From NCBI RefSeq assembly GCF_001668625.1, contig NZ_LZLJ01000062.1:62001-126000 (forward strand): a stretch of DNA of 64,000 nt, given 5' to 3'. The notes under the pieces were generated by a model that was given only the letters and a program-made list of their open reading frames with translations, did no database searches and was not told the origin of the DNA. Shown here one piece after another: positions 22,320 through 33,196 of this stretch. The position numbers and the translations under genes are program-made. The stretch comes from Mycobacterium sp. 1274756.6. GTDB taxonomy: Bacteria; Actinomycetota; Actinomycetes; Mycobacteriales; Mycobacteriaceae. Each line of letters starts with the position of its first letter. Within the stretch, counting starts at the first letter, position 1.

Positions 22320-23309
22320 TCAACGACCAAGGTCGGGTGGCGGCGCGGCGACCGGTTCGGTGCGCAGAACCAGTTGCCCGTCGGCGCGGGCGGCCACCAG
22401 CCGCTGCCGGGCCAGCGCGGCCGGCACCGCCACCCCGCCCTGGCCGCGCCAGGCCGTGACCAGGGCGTCGACGCGGCGGATCTGCTCGTCGGTCAGGCCG
22501 GTGGCGCCGCCGGCCAGCAGCCAGGCCCGCAGCACCCGGCGCCGCAGCGGTGCGGGCAGCGCCCCCAGCACCGTCGGGTCCAAAGGCTGCGCCGCACCGG
22601 CGTCCGGCAGATGGGTGGCGGCGAGTTCGTCGAGGTAGTCGGTGTCCTCGCCGACCGCGGCGGCGGTGCGGGCCAGCGCCTGCGCGACGCCGCCGCCGAG
22701 CACCTCCTCGAGCAGCGGCAGCACCTCCCGGCGCACCCGCACCCGGGTGAAGCGCCGGTCGCTGTTGTGCGGGTCGTGCCAGGGGGCCAGGCCCAGTTCG
22801 ATGCAGGCCGCCGCGGTCAGCTCGCGGCGCAGGCCGAGCAGCGGGCGACACCACGGCGGGGTATACCGGCGCATCCCGGCGATCGAGCGAGGCCCCGAGC
22901 CGCGGCCCAGCCCCAACAGGACGGTTTCGGCCTGGTCGTCGAGGGTGTGGCCGAGCAGCACCGGGGCCCCGGCCCGCGCGTCGCGCAGCGCCGCGTAGCG
23001 GGCGGTGCGGGCCGCGGCCTCCGGCCCGCCCGGCCCGCCCACCCGCACCCGCAGGACGCGGGCGTCGGCGCAGCCGAGTTCCAGCGCTTGACTGCGGGCC
23101 GTCTCGGCCACCTGCGCCGAGCCGTCCTGCAGGCCGTGGTCGACGATGAGCGCGGTCGTGGGCCGCAGCCCCGCGGCCGCGGCGGTCAGCGCCAGCGAGT
23201 CGGGCCCGCCGGACAGCGCCACACACCAGCGGTCGGCGGCGGGCAGGTGGGCGGCGTGGAAGCCGGCCACCGCGGCGCGCAGCCGGTCTAGAGCACCCGG
23301 TCGATCCAC
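22320..23309 (-). CDS. tilS: tRNA(Ile)-lysidine synthase TilS
   Basis: 329 aa. Modifies C34 of tRNA-Ile(CAU) to lysidine, changing AUG to AUA reading. PP-loop ATPase signature [11 protein letters not shown] near residue 29-39, then [22 protein letters not shown] and [15 protein letters not shown], the tRNA-recognition region. GTG 23309 ([10 protein letters not shown]) matches the M. tuberculosis N-terminus and lies 22 nt inside the 3' end of the zincin gene. No long C-terminal domain, as usual in actinobacteria. Confidence 0.94.
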   Translation of the reverse strand: MDRPGALDRLRAAVAGFHAAHLPAADRWCVALSGGPDSLALTAAAAGLRPTTALIVDHGLQDGSAQVAETARSQALELGCADARVLRVRVGGPGGPEAAARTARYAALRDARAGAPVLLGHTLDDQAETVLLGLGRGSGPRSIAGMRRYTPPWCRPLLGLRRELTAAACIELGLAPWHDPHNSDRRFTRVRVRREVLPLLEEVLGGGVAQALARTAAAVGEDTDYLDELAATHLPDAGAAQPLDPTVLGALPAPLRRRVLRAWLLAGGATGLTDEQIRRVDALVTAWRGQGGVAVPAALARQRLVAARADGQLVLRTEPVAAPPPDLGR

Positions 23310-24331
23310 TGCTGCGGGTTCTCGATCTCGGCGGGCAGCGGCAGGGTCTGCGGTCCCGACCACACGGTGTTGAACCGGTCCATGCCCACCCGGTCCACGA
23401 CGTGGTCGACGAACGCCTTGCCGCGGGTGTACTGGCTGAGTTTGGCGTCGATGCCCAGCAGGGCGCGCAGCAGCCGTTGCAGCGGCGGCTGGCGGCGCTG
23501 GCGGCGTTCGTCGAAGCGGCGCCGGATGGTGGCCACCGAGGCCACCGCCTGCGGGCCGACCCCGTCCATCACGTGATCGGCGTGGCCCTCGAGCAGGGTG
23601 CCCAGCACCAGCAGCTGGTCGAGGGCCTCCCGCTGCGGCCCGGACTGCAGGGCGCGGACCATGCCCAAGATGCCGGTGCTGGCCGGGTCCGGGTCGCGGC
23701 GGCTGCGCGCGAACTCGGCGAGCCGGCCCACCACGTCGGTGAGGTCGTCGCCGGCGTCGGTGGTCAGCACCGCCAGGGCGCGGGCCATGTAGTCGGGCAG
23801 CCACGGGTTGGCGGTGAACTGCACCCGGTGGGTGACCTCGTGCAGGCACACCCAGAGCCGGAAGTCGGCGGGCTCGACCCGCAGCTGGCGTTCGACCGCG
23901 ATGACGTTGGGGCAGACCAGCAGCAGCGCGCCCGCACCGTCGTCGGCGAACGGGTCGTACTGGCCCAGGATGCTCGAGGAGATGAACGCCAGCACCGCGC
24001 CGGTCTGCGCCCCGGCGAGCCGGCCGGTGAAGAAGCCGCGCGGTTTGTCGGTGCCGCCGGTCATGTCCCGCATCGACTCAGCGGCCGCGGCGATCCAGCC
24101 GGGCCGGTCCACCACCCGGGTGGGCTGGGCGGCCGCGGCGCGGGGGGTCAGCCCGGTCACCTCGGCGACCAGCGGCAGCGCGGTGTCCGCGGCGGCGTGC
24201 AGTTCCTCGACCGCCTGGCGGCGGGTGTACTCGGTCGACGGCGGTGCCGGACGGGCGAGCCGGGCGCCGACCGTGGTGGCGAACCGCCAGTCGACGGCGC
24301 GACCGACGGTGACCTGCGGCGCCTCGGTCAC
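23288..24331 (-). CDS. zincin-like metalloprotease (Rv3626c-like)
   Basis: 347 aa. Contains a gluzincin-type HEVTH (HExxH) near residue 172-176 and a downstream LLEGHADHVMDGVG helix that could supply the third zinc ligand. Family annotated as zinc-dependent peptidase or coenzyme-F420-biosynthesis-associated protein. No signal peptide is evident. GTG 24331 forms a GTGA overlap with the upstream carboxypeptidase gene; the overlap at the other end with tilS is 22 nt. Physiological substrate unknown. Confidence 0.88.
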   Translation of the reverse strand: MTEAPQVTVGRAVDWRFATTVGARLARPAPPSTEYTRRQAVEELHAAADTALPLVAEVTGLTPRAAAAQPTRVVDRPGWIAAAAESMRDMTGGTDKPRGFFTGRLAGAQTGAVLAFISSSILGQYDPFADDGAGALLLVCPNVIAVERQLRVEPADFRLWVCLHEVTHRVQFTANPWLPDYMARALAVLTTDAGDDLTDVVGRLAEFARSRRDPDPASTGILGMVRALQSGPQREALDQLLVLGTLLEGHADHVMDGVGPQAVASVATIRRRFDERRQRRQPPLQRLLRALLGIDAKLSQYTRGKAFVDHVVDRVGMDRFNTVWSGPQTLPLPAEIENPQQWIDRVL

Positions 24332-25707
24332 GAACCGCACCCGCAGGACCGCAGCGTGGCCGCGACCGCGTCGATCGCCGTGCGCCCGGTGGGGCCGGCG
24401 TCGTTGGAGATCAGCGCGAAGGTCAGTACCCGGCCCCGACGGTCGGTGACCACCCCGGCCAGGGCGTTGGTCGCGGTCAGCGATCCGGTTTTGGCGCGCA
24501 GCCAGCCGGCCGCGTTGCGGTCGGCGTCGGGGTCGAGGAACCGGTCGGAGAGGGTGCCGCTGCCGCCGGCGACCGGCAGCAGGTCCAGCAGGGGCCGCAG
24601 CCGCGGCTCGCCGGGGCCGGCGGCGCGCTGCACCACCCCGTCGAGGGTGCGGGTGGTCAACCGGTCGTCGAGGGAGAGTCCGCTGGAGTCGACGAGGGTC
24701 GAGTCGGTGGTGTCGATGTCGGCGGCGTGCAGCACGGCGAGCACCGCGTCGACCCCGCCGGCGAAGGACTGCGGCCGGTTGGTGGCCGCGGCGACCTCGC
24801 GGGCGATGCACTCGGCCATCACGTTGTCCGAGGCGTACATCATCTGCCGCAGCCGCAGGATCAGCGGCGCCGACTCGACCGCGCCGAGTTCGCGGGCCCC
24901 GCCGGGGGCGGCGCCGACGGCGACGGTGGCCGGGTCCAGCCCGAGCGCGACCGCCAGGGCCCGCCCGGCGTCGAGGGCGGGGGTGGTGGAGCGTTTGGAC
25001 TCCACGGTGGTCGGCTGGATGCGGCCGGCGTCGATCATCACCGCTTCGATCGGGGCGATGTCGCCGCCGTCGATGTCCAGCGGGTCCCAGCCGGGGGCCA
25101 TCGTGGGCCCGCTGAAGGCGCCGACGTCGACCCGCACCCGGGTCGGGGTGGCCCCGCTGGCGCGGACCTGGTCGGCGAGGTCGCTGATGCGGGCCGCGCC
25201 GGCATACCAGGTGTCCTGGTCGGGCCCGGCCGCCGACAGCACCGGGTCCCCGCCGCCGACCAGCACCACCACGCCCGGCTCCTGTTCGTCGCTGACCACC
25301 CGGGTGGTCAGCCGGGCGTCGCGGTCCAGGCTGAGCAGCGCCGCCGCCGCGGTGAGGACCTTGTTGGTGGAGGCGGGCAGCATCGGGATGTCGTCGTGCT
25401 GCGCCCACAGTTCGGTGGCGGTGGCCGCGTCGGTGACCCGCCCGCCCAGGAAACCCAGGTCCGGGTCGGCCAGCGCGGCGGCCAGGGCCGCCGCCAGGCC
25501 GCTGACGGTGGGGGCGGGGGCGCTGTCGGAGACCGGGACCACGCCGGGGGCGGCGGTGGCCGGCGCGGGCGGCGGTGCGGCCTGCGCGCCGGGCCCGTGG
25601 CCGCTCTCGGTGAGCACGACCAGCCATGTGAGCAGCGCGACGACGACCAACAGCACGGTCACCCCGATCGCGACGTGGGTCGACCGGCGCCACTGCGTGG
25701 GACGCAT
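24328..25707 (-). CDS. dacB: D-alanyl-D-alanine carboxypeptidase, PBP4/DacB type (S13)
   Basis: 459 aa. One N-terminal membrane anchor (about 10-32) with the catalytic domain outside. Penicillin-binding motifs in order: ASTNK (SxxK, near residue 111), ASDN (SxN) and AKTGS (KTG). The large insertion between SxxK and SxN is typical of the S13 family. Expected to trim D-Ala from peptidoglycan stem peptides and/or cleave cross-links. ATG 25707 has AGGAGAGTT immediately upstream. First gene of the dacB-zincin-tilS-hpt operon, divergent from ppa. Confidence 0.95.
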   Translation of the reverse strand: MRPTQWRRSTHVAIGVTVLLVVVALLTWLVVLTESGHGPGAQAAPPPAPATAAPGVVPVSDSAPAPTVSGLAAALAAALADPDLGFLGGRVTDAATATELWAQHDDIPMLPASTNKVLTAAAALLSLDRDARLTTRVVSDEQEPGVVVLVGGGDPVLSAAGPDQDTWYAGAARISDLADQVRASGATPTRVRVDVGAFSGPTMAPGWDPLDIDGGDIAPIEAVMIDAGRIQPTTVESKRSTTPALDAGRALAVALGLDPATVAVGAAPGGARELGAVESAPLILRLRQMMYASDNVMAECIAREVAAATNRPQSFAGGVDAVLAVLHAADIDTTDSTLVDSSGLSLDDRLTTRTLDGVVQRAAGPGEPRLRPLLDLLPVAGGSGTLSDRFLDPDADRNAAGWLRAKTGSLTATNALAGVVTDRRGRVLTFALISNDAGPTGRTAIDAVAATLRSCGCGS

Positions 25708-25841
25708 AACTCTCCTGCCTGTCTGGTGCAATTCTGCCCGAGCGGCCCGCGTGGGCCCGGGTGCGGTCGCCAACCGCGGGCGGCGAGCCTTAAACTCAGC
25801 CCGACTCAACCCGTACTCAGCGCAGGCAAGGAGCCAGCACC

Positions 25842-26330
25842 GTGCAATTCGACGTGACGATCGAGATCCCGAAGGGGCAGCGCAACAAGTACGAGGTCGA
25901 CCACGAGACGGGGCGGGTGCGGCTGGACCGCTACCTGTACACCCCGATGGCCTACCCGGCCGACTACGGGTTCATCGAAAACTCCCTCGGCGAGGACGGC
26001 GATCCGCTCGACGTGCTGGTGCTGCTGCCGCAGTCGGTGTTCCCCGGGGTGCTCATCGAGGTGCGCCCGGTGGCGATGTTCCAGATGACCGACGAGGCCG
26101 GCGGCGACGACAAGGTGCTGTGCGTGCCGGCCGGAGACCACCGCTGGGACCACATCAACGACCTCGCCGACGTGCCCGCCGCCGAGCTCGACGCGATCAA
26201 GCACTTCTTCGTGCACTACAAGGACCTGGAGCCGGGCAAGTTCGTCAAGGGCGCCGACTGGGTGGGCCGCGCCGAGGCCGAGGCCGAGGTGCAGCGCTCC
26301 TTCGAGCGGTTCAAAACCGCCGGGCACTGA
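25842..26330 (+). CDS. ppa: inorganic pyrophosphatase
   Basis: 162 aa, GTG start. Family I soluble pyrophosphatase; pulls biosynthetic reactions by hydrolysing PPi. Signature [10 protein letters not shown] (near 54-63) with metal-binding aspartates and ADYGFIEN are intact; C-terminal [13 protein letters not shown] is typical. AAGGAGCC lies just upstream of the start. Near-identical in most stretches to the M. tuberculosis enzyme. Confidence 0.98.
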   Translation: MQFDVTIEIPKGQRNKYEVDHETGRVRLDRYLYTPMAYPADYGFIENSLGEDGDPLDVLVLLPQSVFPGVLIEVRPVAMFQMTDEAGGDDKVLCVPAGDHRWDHINDLADVPAAELDAIKHFFVHYKDLEPGKFVKGADWVGRAEAEAEVQRSFERFKTAGH

Positions 26331-26379
26331 TTCGGCGGGCGCGGTTTCGCGTCAGCCCACCGCGCGCGGTTTCGGCGCG

Positions 26380-26438
26380 CGAGTGCAGTCTCAGGGCGGA
26401 AATCTGCCGTCGCGCAGATCGCCCTGAGTCTTCACTCG
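26380..26438. repeat. REP-like nested palindrome, copy A (probable bidirectional terminator)
   Basis: Outer arms CGAGTG (26380-26385) and CACTCG (26433-26438) enclose an inner long stem CTCAGGGCG...CGCCCTGAG with an innermost ATCTGC/GCAGAT hairpin. It sits between convergent ppa and terC and reaches 7 nt into the terC 3' end. Layout and arms resemble copy B at 31677-31736. Confidence 0.7.
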
Positions 26439-27409
26439 GTGTCGTCGCTCGGCGCGAGACGGCGGGTGCGGTAGAGGCTGGCGGCGGTGGTGACGGCCAC
26501 CGTCGCCACGATGACCACCAGGCTGACCCAGGTGCGGATCTCCGGCACCGGGATCGGCTGCCCGCCGTTGAGGAACGGCAGATCGTTACCGCGCAGCGCC
26601 TGCAGCAACATCTTGACCGCGATGAAGCACAGGATCAGCGCCAGCCCCTTGGACAGGTAGACCAGCCGCTGCAGCAGCTTGCCCAGCAGGAAGTACAGCT
26701 GGCGCAAGCCCATCAGGGCGAACACGTTGGCGGTGAACACCAGGTAGGGCTCGCGGGTCAGCCCGTAGACCGCCGGGATCGAGTCCAGCGCGAAGACCAG
26801 GTCGGTGGTGCCGAGGGCGACGATGACCAGGAACATCGGCGTCATCGCCCGGCCGGCGCCGTTGCGGACGAACAGCCGCAGGCCGTGCCAGCTGTCGGTG
26901 GTGTTGAAGTAGCGTCGCGCGGCCCGGACCACCCGGTTGTCCGGGGCGTCGTGGCTGAACTCCCGCCACACCTTCAGCCCGGTGTAGAGCAGGAACGCGC
27001 CGAAGATGTAGAAGATCCAGGAGAACTGCTCGATGGCCAGCGCGCCCAGCCCGATGAAGATGCCGCGGAGCAGCAGCGCCAGCGTGATCCCGACCAGCAG
27101 TGCCTGCTGCTGGTAGATCTTGGGCACCTTGAAGCTGGCCATGATGATGATGAACACGAACAGGTTGTCCACCGAGAGGCTGTACTCGGTGAGCCAGCCG
27201 GCGTAGAACTGCAGGCCGTAGCGGCTGCCGTGATAGGCCCACACCCACGCCCCGAACAGCACCGCCAGCCCGATGTAGGCCGACAGCGCCGCCACCAGCC
27301 GGCGGCCGGCGGGCTCGTGGGGGTTGCGGGCAGTGAACGCGATGTCGATCAGCAAGACGGTGATCGTCACCGTCAGGGTGACCGCCCACTCCAGGGTGGA
27401 CACGTTCAT
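26432..27409 (-). CDS. TerC/Alx-family integral membrane protein, probable manganese exporter
   Basis: 325 aa with about eight to nine transmembrane helices. TerC-family acidic signatures are present: LSVDNLFVF (helix 3) and GTTDLVFALDSIPAV, whose aspartates and asparagine are thought to bind metal. Family members export Mn2+ and can metallate exoenzymes. ATG 27409 has GGAGG six bases upstream. The 5' UTR carries a yybP-ykoY-type element, which supports manganese efflux as the function. I do not recognise a syntenic M. tuberculosis counterpart here. Confidence 0.92.
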   Translation of the reverse strand: MNVSTLEWAVTLTVTITVLLIDIAFTARNPHEPAGRRLVAALSAYIGLAVLFGAWVWAYHGSRYGLQFYAGWLTEYSLSVDNLFVFIIIMASFKVPKIYQQQALLVGITLALLLRGIFIGLGALAIEQFSWIFYIFGAFLLYTGLKVWREFSHDAPDNRVVRAARRYFNTTDSWHGLRLFVRNGAGRAMTPMFLVIVALGTTDLVFALDSIPAVYGLTREPYLVFTANVFALMGLRQLYFLLGKLLQRLVYLSKGLALILCFIAVKMLLQALRGNDLPFLNGGQPIPVPEIRTWVSLVVIVATVAVTTAASLYRTRRLAPSDDTE

Positions 27410-27434
27410 GAAAACCTCCGGGGTCGCTGGAACA

Positions 27435-27530
27435 CCAGAGGTCTCTCCCGCCCGGCGCGGCCCGCGGCGCCGGTCGACCGGATTCGGACGACGTGATGAC
27501 GACACCGCGGCGAAGGAATACTCCCCTCTG
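27435..27530 (-). promoter_or_regulatory. yybP-ykoY-type manganese riboswitch upstream of terC
   Basis: Read on the minus strand, the 5' UTR begins CAGAGGGGAGTA and closes with GAGACCTCTG, so CAGAGG (27530-27525) pairs with CCTCTG to form P1. The conserved metal-site loops are recognisable: GGGGAGTA on the 5' side and GTCGTCATCACG on the internal side (27502-27489), matching the family pattern of the Lactococcus yybP-ykoY RNA (GGGGAGUA ... GUCGUCA ... AGACC). The remaining sequence is a long GC-rich hairpin. The element ends 26 nt before the terC ATG. Confidence 0.8.
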
Positions 27531-27619
27531 CTGAGCAGTCTGCCATGACCGCCGCCGCGGCGCCGGTCGGCGCACGCCGGGCTGTGCACCGGCGGCGGCC
27601 CGCTGGGTAGTTTTTAGGC

Positions 27620-28870
27620 GTGCCGACACCCCAGCGCGCCCCCGCCGCCCGGGCGGGCGGGCCGGTCACCCGCGGCAGCGTAGCCCGGGTGGGATCGGCG
27701 ACCGCGCTGTCGGCGCTCTGCGGCTACCTGGTGCTGTATCTGGCCGCCCGCGACCTCGACCCGGCCGGCTTCGCGGTCTTCGCGGTGTTCTGGGGGGCGT
27801 TCGGGCTGGTCAACGGTGCCGCCAACGGTCTGCTGCAGGAATCCACCCGCGAGGTGCGCACCGCCCGCCGCGACCCTGGTCCGACCGCACCGCGAACCCG
27901 TCCGCTCCCGGTCGCGGCCGGCCTCGGCGGCGCCGCGGCGCTGGCGCTGGTCGCGACCCCGCCGCTGTGGTCGGGCCGGGTGTTCGCCGACGAGCGCCCG
28001 TTGAGCATCCTGCTGCTGGCGGCGGGGGTGGCCGGGTTCTGTGTGCACGCGACGGTGTTGGGGATGCTCGCCGGGGTGGACCGCTGGAGCGCCTACGGGT
28101 CGCTGATGGTCACCGACGCGGCGATGCGGGTGGCGGTGGCCACCGTCGGGTTCGTCATCGGGTGGGGATTGGCCGGGTATCTGTGGGCCACCGTGGCCGG
28201 GTCGGCGGCCTGGGCGCTGGTGCTGCTGGCCTCGCCGGGGGCGCGGGCCGCCGCGCGGCTGCGCACACCGGGCACCGCGAGATCGTTTTTGCGCGGCGCG
28301 GCGCATTCGATCACCGCGGCCGGTGCCAGCGCGGTCCTGGTGATGGGGTTTCCGGTGCTGCTGAAGGCGACCGCCGGTGACCTCGGGGCGGCCGGCGGGG
28401 TGCTGATCCTGGCGGTGACCGCCACCCGCGCGCCGCTGCTGGTGCCGCTGACCGCGCTGCAGGGCAATCTGGTCGCCCACTTCGTCGACCAGCGGACGCG
28501 GCGACTGGCGGCGCTGGTGGCGCCGGTGCTGGTGGTGGCGGCCGCGGGCGCGCTGGGGGCGGTGGCGGCCGGGGTGGCGGGGCCGTGGCTGCTGACCGCC
28601 TTGTTCGGAGCCGACTATCACGTCGAGGGGTCGCTGTTGGCCTGGCTGACCGTGGCGGCGGTGGCGATCGCGATGTTGACCCTGACCGGGGCCGCGACGG
28701 TGGCCGCCGCGGCGCACCGCGCTTACGCGCTGGGTTGGGTGGCGGCGACCGCGGTGGCCACCGTGGTGCTGCTGCTGCCGTGGGAGTTGCAGACCCGCAC
28801 CGTGCTGGCGTTGCTGTGCGGGCCGCTGCTGGGCATCGGCGTGCACCTGGCGGCGCTGCGCCGCGGCTAG
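27620..28870 (+). CDS. polytopic membrane protein, flippase/polysaccharide-export-like (Rv3630-like)
   Basis: 416 aa from GTG, with about 10-12 hydrophobic helices and few charged loops. The pattern resembles MATE/MOP-type lipid-linked oligosaccharide flippases, but no diagnostic motif is visible by eye. In M. tuberculosis this gene precedes the ppgS glycosyltransferase pair and galE1; here it directly abuts galE1 tail-to-tail, with 9 nt between stops. A role in cell-wall polysaccharide assembly is inferred from neighbours. Confidence 0.85.
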   Translation: MPTPQRAPAARAGGPVTRGSVARVGSATALSALCGYLVLYLAARDLDPAGFAVFAVFWGAFGLVNGAANGLLQESTREVRTARRDPGPTAPRTRPLPVAAGLGGAAALALVATPPLWSGRVFADERPLSILLLAAGVAGFCVHATVLGMLAGVDRWSAYGSLMVTDAAMRVAVATVGFVIGWGLAGYLWATVAGSAAWALVLLASPGARAAARLRTPGTARSFLRGAAHSITAAGASAVLVMGFPVLLKATAGDLGAAGGVLILAVTATRAPLLVPLTALQGNLVAHFVDQRTRRLAALVAPVLVVAAAGALGAVAAGVAGPWLLTALFGADYHVEGSLLAWLTVAAVAIAMLTLTGAATVAAAAHRAYALGWVAATAVATVVLLLPWELQTRTVLALLCGPLLGIGVHLAALRRG

Positions 28871-28879
28871 CCCGGCGGG

Positions 28880-31637
<2,758 letters not shown>

Positions 31638-31676
31638 CCTCGCCGCCCTGCACCGCAACTCACGGCCTGGCCGCGC

Positions 31677-31736
31677 CTCGAGTGAAGCTCAGTGGCGGAA
31701 AAACCGCGGTTTTCCCGCCATAGCGCTGCACTCGAG
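31677..31736. repeat. REP-like nested palindrome, copy B
   Basis: Perfect 8-bp outer arms CTCGAGTG (31677-31684) and CACTCGAG (31729-31736) flank a strong inner hairpin, GGCGGAAAAACCG...CGGTTTTCCCGCC (near perfect). It lies between the convergent Rv3635-like gene and tRNA-Thr. Together with copy A it shares the GAGTG-AG-CTCAG-GGCGGAAA theme. A 13-bp direct repeat (GCACTGCACGCAA, two copies) follows at 31736-31761. Confidence 0.7.
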
Positions 31737-31803
31737 CACTGCACGCAAGCACTGCACGCAAGCGCTGCGCTGGCGGGCGGTGCCGCCGGAATCGCGCAAA
31801 TGG

Positions 31804-31876
31804 AGCCGCCTAGGAGAATCGAACTCCTGACCTATTCATTACGAGTGAATCGCTCTGCCGACTGAGCTAAGGCGGC
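31804..31876 (-). tRNA. tRNA-Thr (anticodon CGU)
   Basis: Minus-strand cloverleaf with 7-bp acceptor GCCGCCT/AGGCGGC, D-arm TTAGCTCAGTCGGCAGAGC, anticodon arm ATTCA-CTCGTAA-TGAAT with anticodon CGU, and T-arm AGGAGTTCGATTCTCCT. The 3' CCA is not encoded. It stands alone upstream of holB. Confidence 0.95.
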
Positions 31877-31899
31877 GTGCCCGCTGGGCGGGGACGAGT

Positions 31900-33105
31900 T
31901 TACAGGCCGGACCGCAGCGCCTGCCCGATGGTGGCCACCATGGCGTCGACGGCGAACTTGGGCTTGACGTTGGTGGCCAGCGCCTCCCGGCAGTCCAGCA
32001 CCGCCTCGATACAGCGCAGCAGCCGGTCGGGGGCGGCGTGGGCGGCCAGTGCGGCGACCTTCTCCGCCATGTCGGGGTGGTTGGGCCGGGCCTGCGTGGC
32101 GCCGGAGGCCACCAGCAGCGCATCCCGGAAGTAGCCGGCCAGGTCGATCAGCGCGCGGTCCAGGGCGTCGCGGGAGGCGCGGGTCTGGCGGGACTTCTGA
32201 CGCCGTTCGAGGTCCTTGAGCGCCCCGGCGGACCCGCGCAGGGCCCCTGCGGTGCCGCGGCCGGTGCCGCCGGCGCCGAGGGCGGTGCGCAGTTCCTCGG
32301 TCTCGGTCTCGGCGCGGTCGGCGGTGAGCGCCACCGCTTCGGCTTCCGCGGCGGCCACCAGGTCCTCGGCCGCGGCGTAGGCACGGGCGGGGGTGGCGGC
32401 GGCGCGCGCCAGGCCGAGCGCCCGCTGGCGCCGGCTGCGCGCCTCGGGATCGGTGGCCAGCCGCCGGGCCCGCCCCACATGGCCGCCGCTGATCGAGGCG
32501 GCCCAGCTCGCCTCGTCGGCGGACAGGCCGTCGGTGTCGACGAGCACCTGGGCGATGGCGGCCGTCGACGGCGTCACCAGCGCGACGTGCCGGCAGCGGG
32601 AACGCAGGGTGATCGTGATGTCCTCGGGGTCGGTCGAGGGGGCGCACAGCAGAAACACCGTCGACGGTGGCGGCTCCTCAACCACCTTCAGCAGCACGTT
32701 GGCCGCGCCCTCGGTGAGCCGGTCGGCGTCCTCGATCAGCACGACCTGCCACCGTCCGGTGCTGGGCCGCCGCGAGGCCACCTGCACGATCGCGCGCATG
32801 TCGTCCACCCCGATGGACAGCCCCTCCGGGACGACCCGGCGCACGTCGGCGTGGGTGCCGGCCAGTGTGGTGGTGCAGGCGCGGCAGCCCCCGCAGCCGA
32901 CGACGTCGGGATCGGTGCACTGCAGCGCCGCGGCGAAGCACAGCGCGGCCACCGAGCGACCCGATCCCGGCGGGCCGGTCACCAGCCACGCATGGGTCAT
33001 CGCCGATCCCGCATACGCCACTTCGCCGCGGGCGGCCTGCGCCGCGGCGACCAGCTCGGTTTCCACCGCATCCTGGCCGACCAGCCGCGAAAACACCCCG
33101 GACAT
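31900..33105 (-). CDS. holB: DNA polymerase III delta' subunit
   Basis: 401 aa clamp-loader subunit. P-loop region VTGPPGSGRSVAAL has Arg in place of the Walker A Lys, as expected for the non-hydrolysing delta' subunit. A four-cysteine zinc module (CTDPDVVGCGGCRAC) follows. AAA sensor region EDADRLTEGAANVLLKVVEEPP and arginine-finger LRSRCRHV are clear. ATG 33105 is chosen for the MSGVFSRLVGQ N-terminus; the frame runs on antisense of the cyclase promoter to 33519. Confidence 0.94.
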   Translation of the reverse strand: MSGVFSRLVGQDAVETELVAAAQAARGEVAYAGSAMTHAWLVTGPPGSGRSVAALCFAAALQCTDPDVVGCGGCRACTTTLAGTHADVRRVVPEGLSIGVDDMRAIVQVASRRPSTGRWQVVLIEDADRLTEGAANVLLKVVEEPPPSTVFLLCAPSTDPEDITITLRSRCRHVALVTPSTAAIAQVLVDTDGLSADEASWAASISGGHVGRARRLATDPEARSRRQRALGLARAAATPARAYAAAEDLVAAAEAEAVALTADRAETETEELRTALGAGGTGRGTAGALRGSAGALKDLERRQKSRQTRASRDALDRALIDLAGYFRDALLVASGATQARPNHPDMAEKVAALAAHAAPDRLLRCIEAVLDCREALATNVKPKFAVDAMVATIGQALRSGL

Positions 33106-33196
33106 CACCGCAACAGTACTGGCCGGAGCCGACACGACCGCGGCGCCGCGGTGCACAAGTGTTCTACCGCCGCTGCCCTGCCGATACGGTGGGCTG

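Noticed and set aside
23402..27496. 1364-codon plus-strand open frame crossing tilS-dacB-ppa-terC
   Set aside because: Produced by high GC; it runs through several real genes in other frames and its translation is low complexity.
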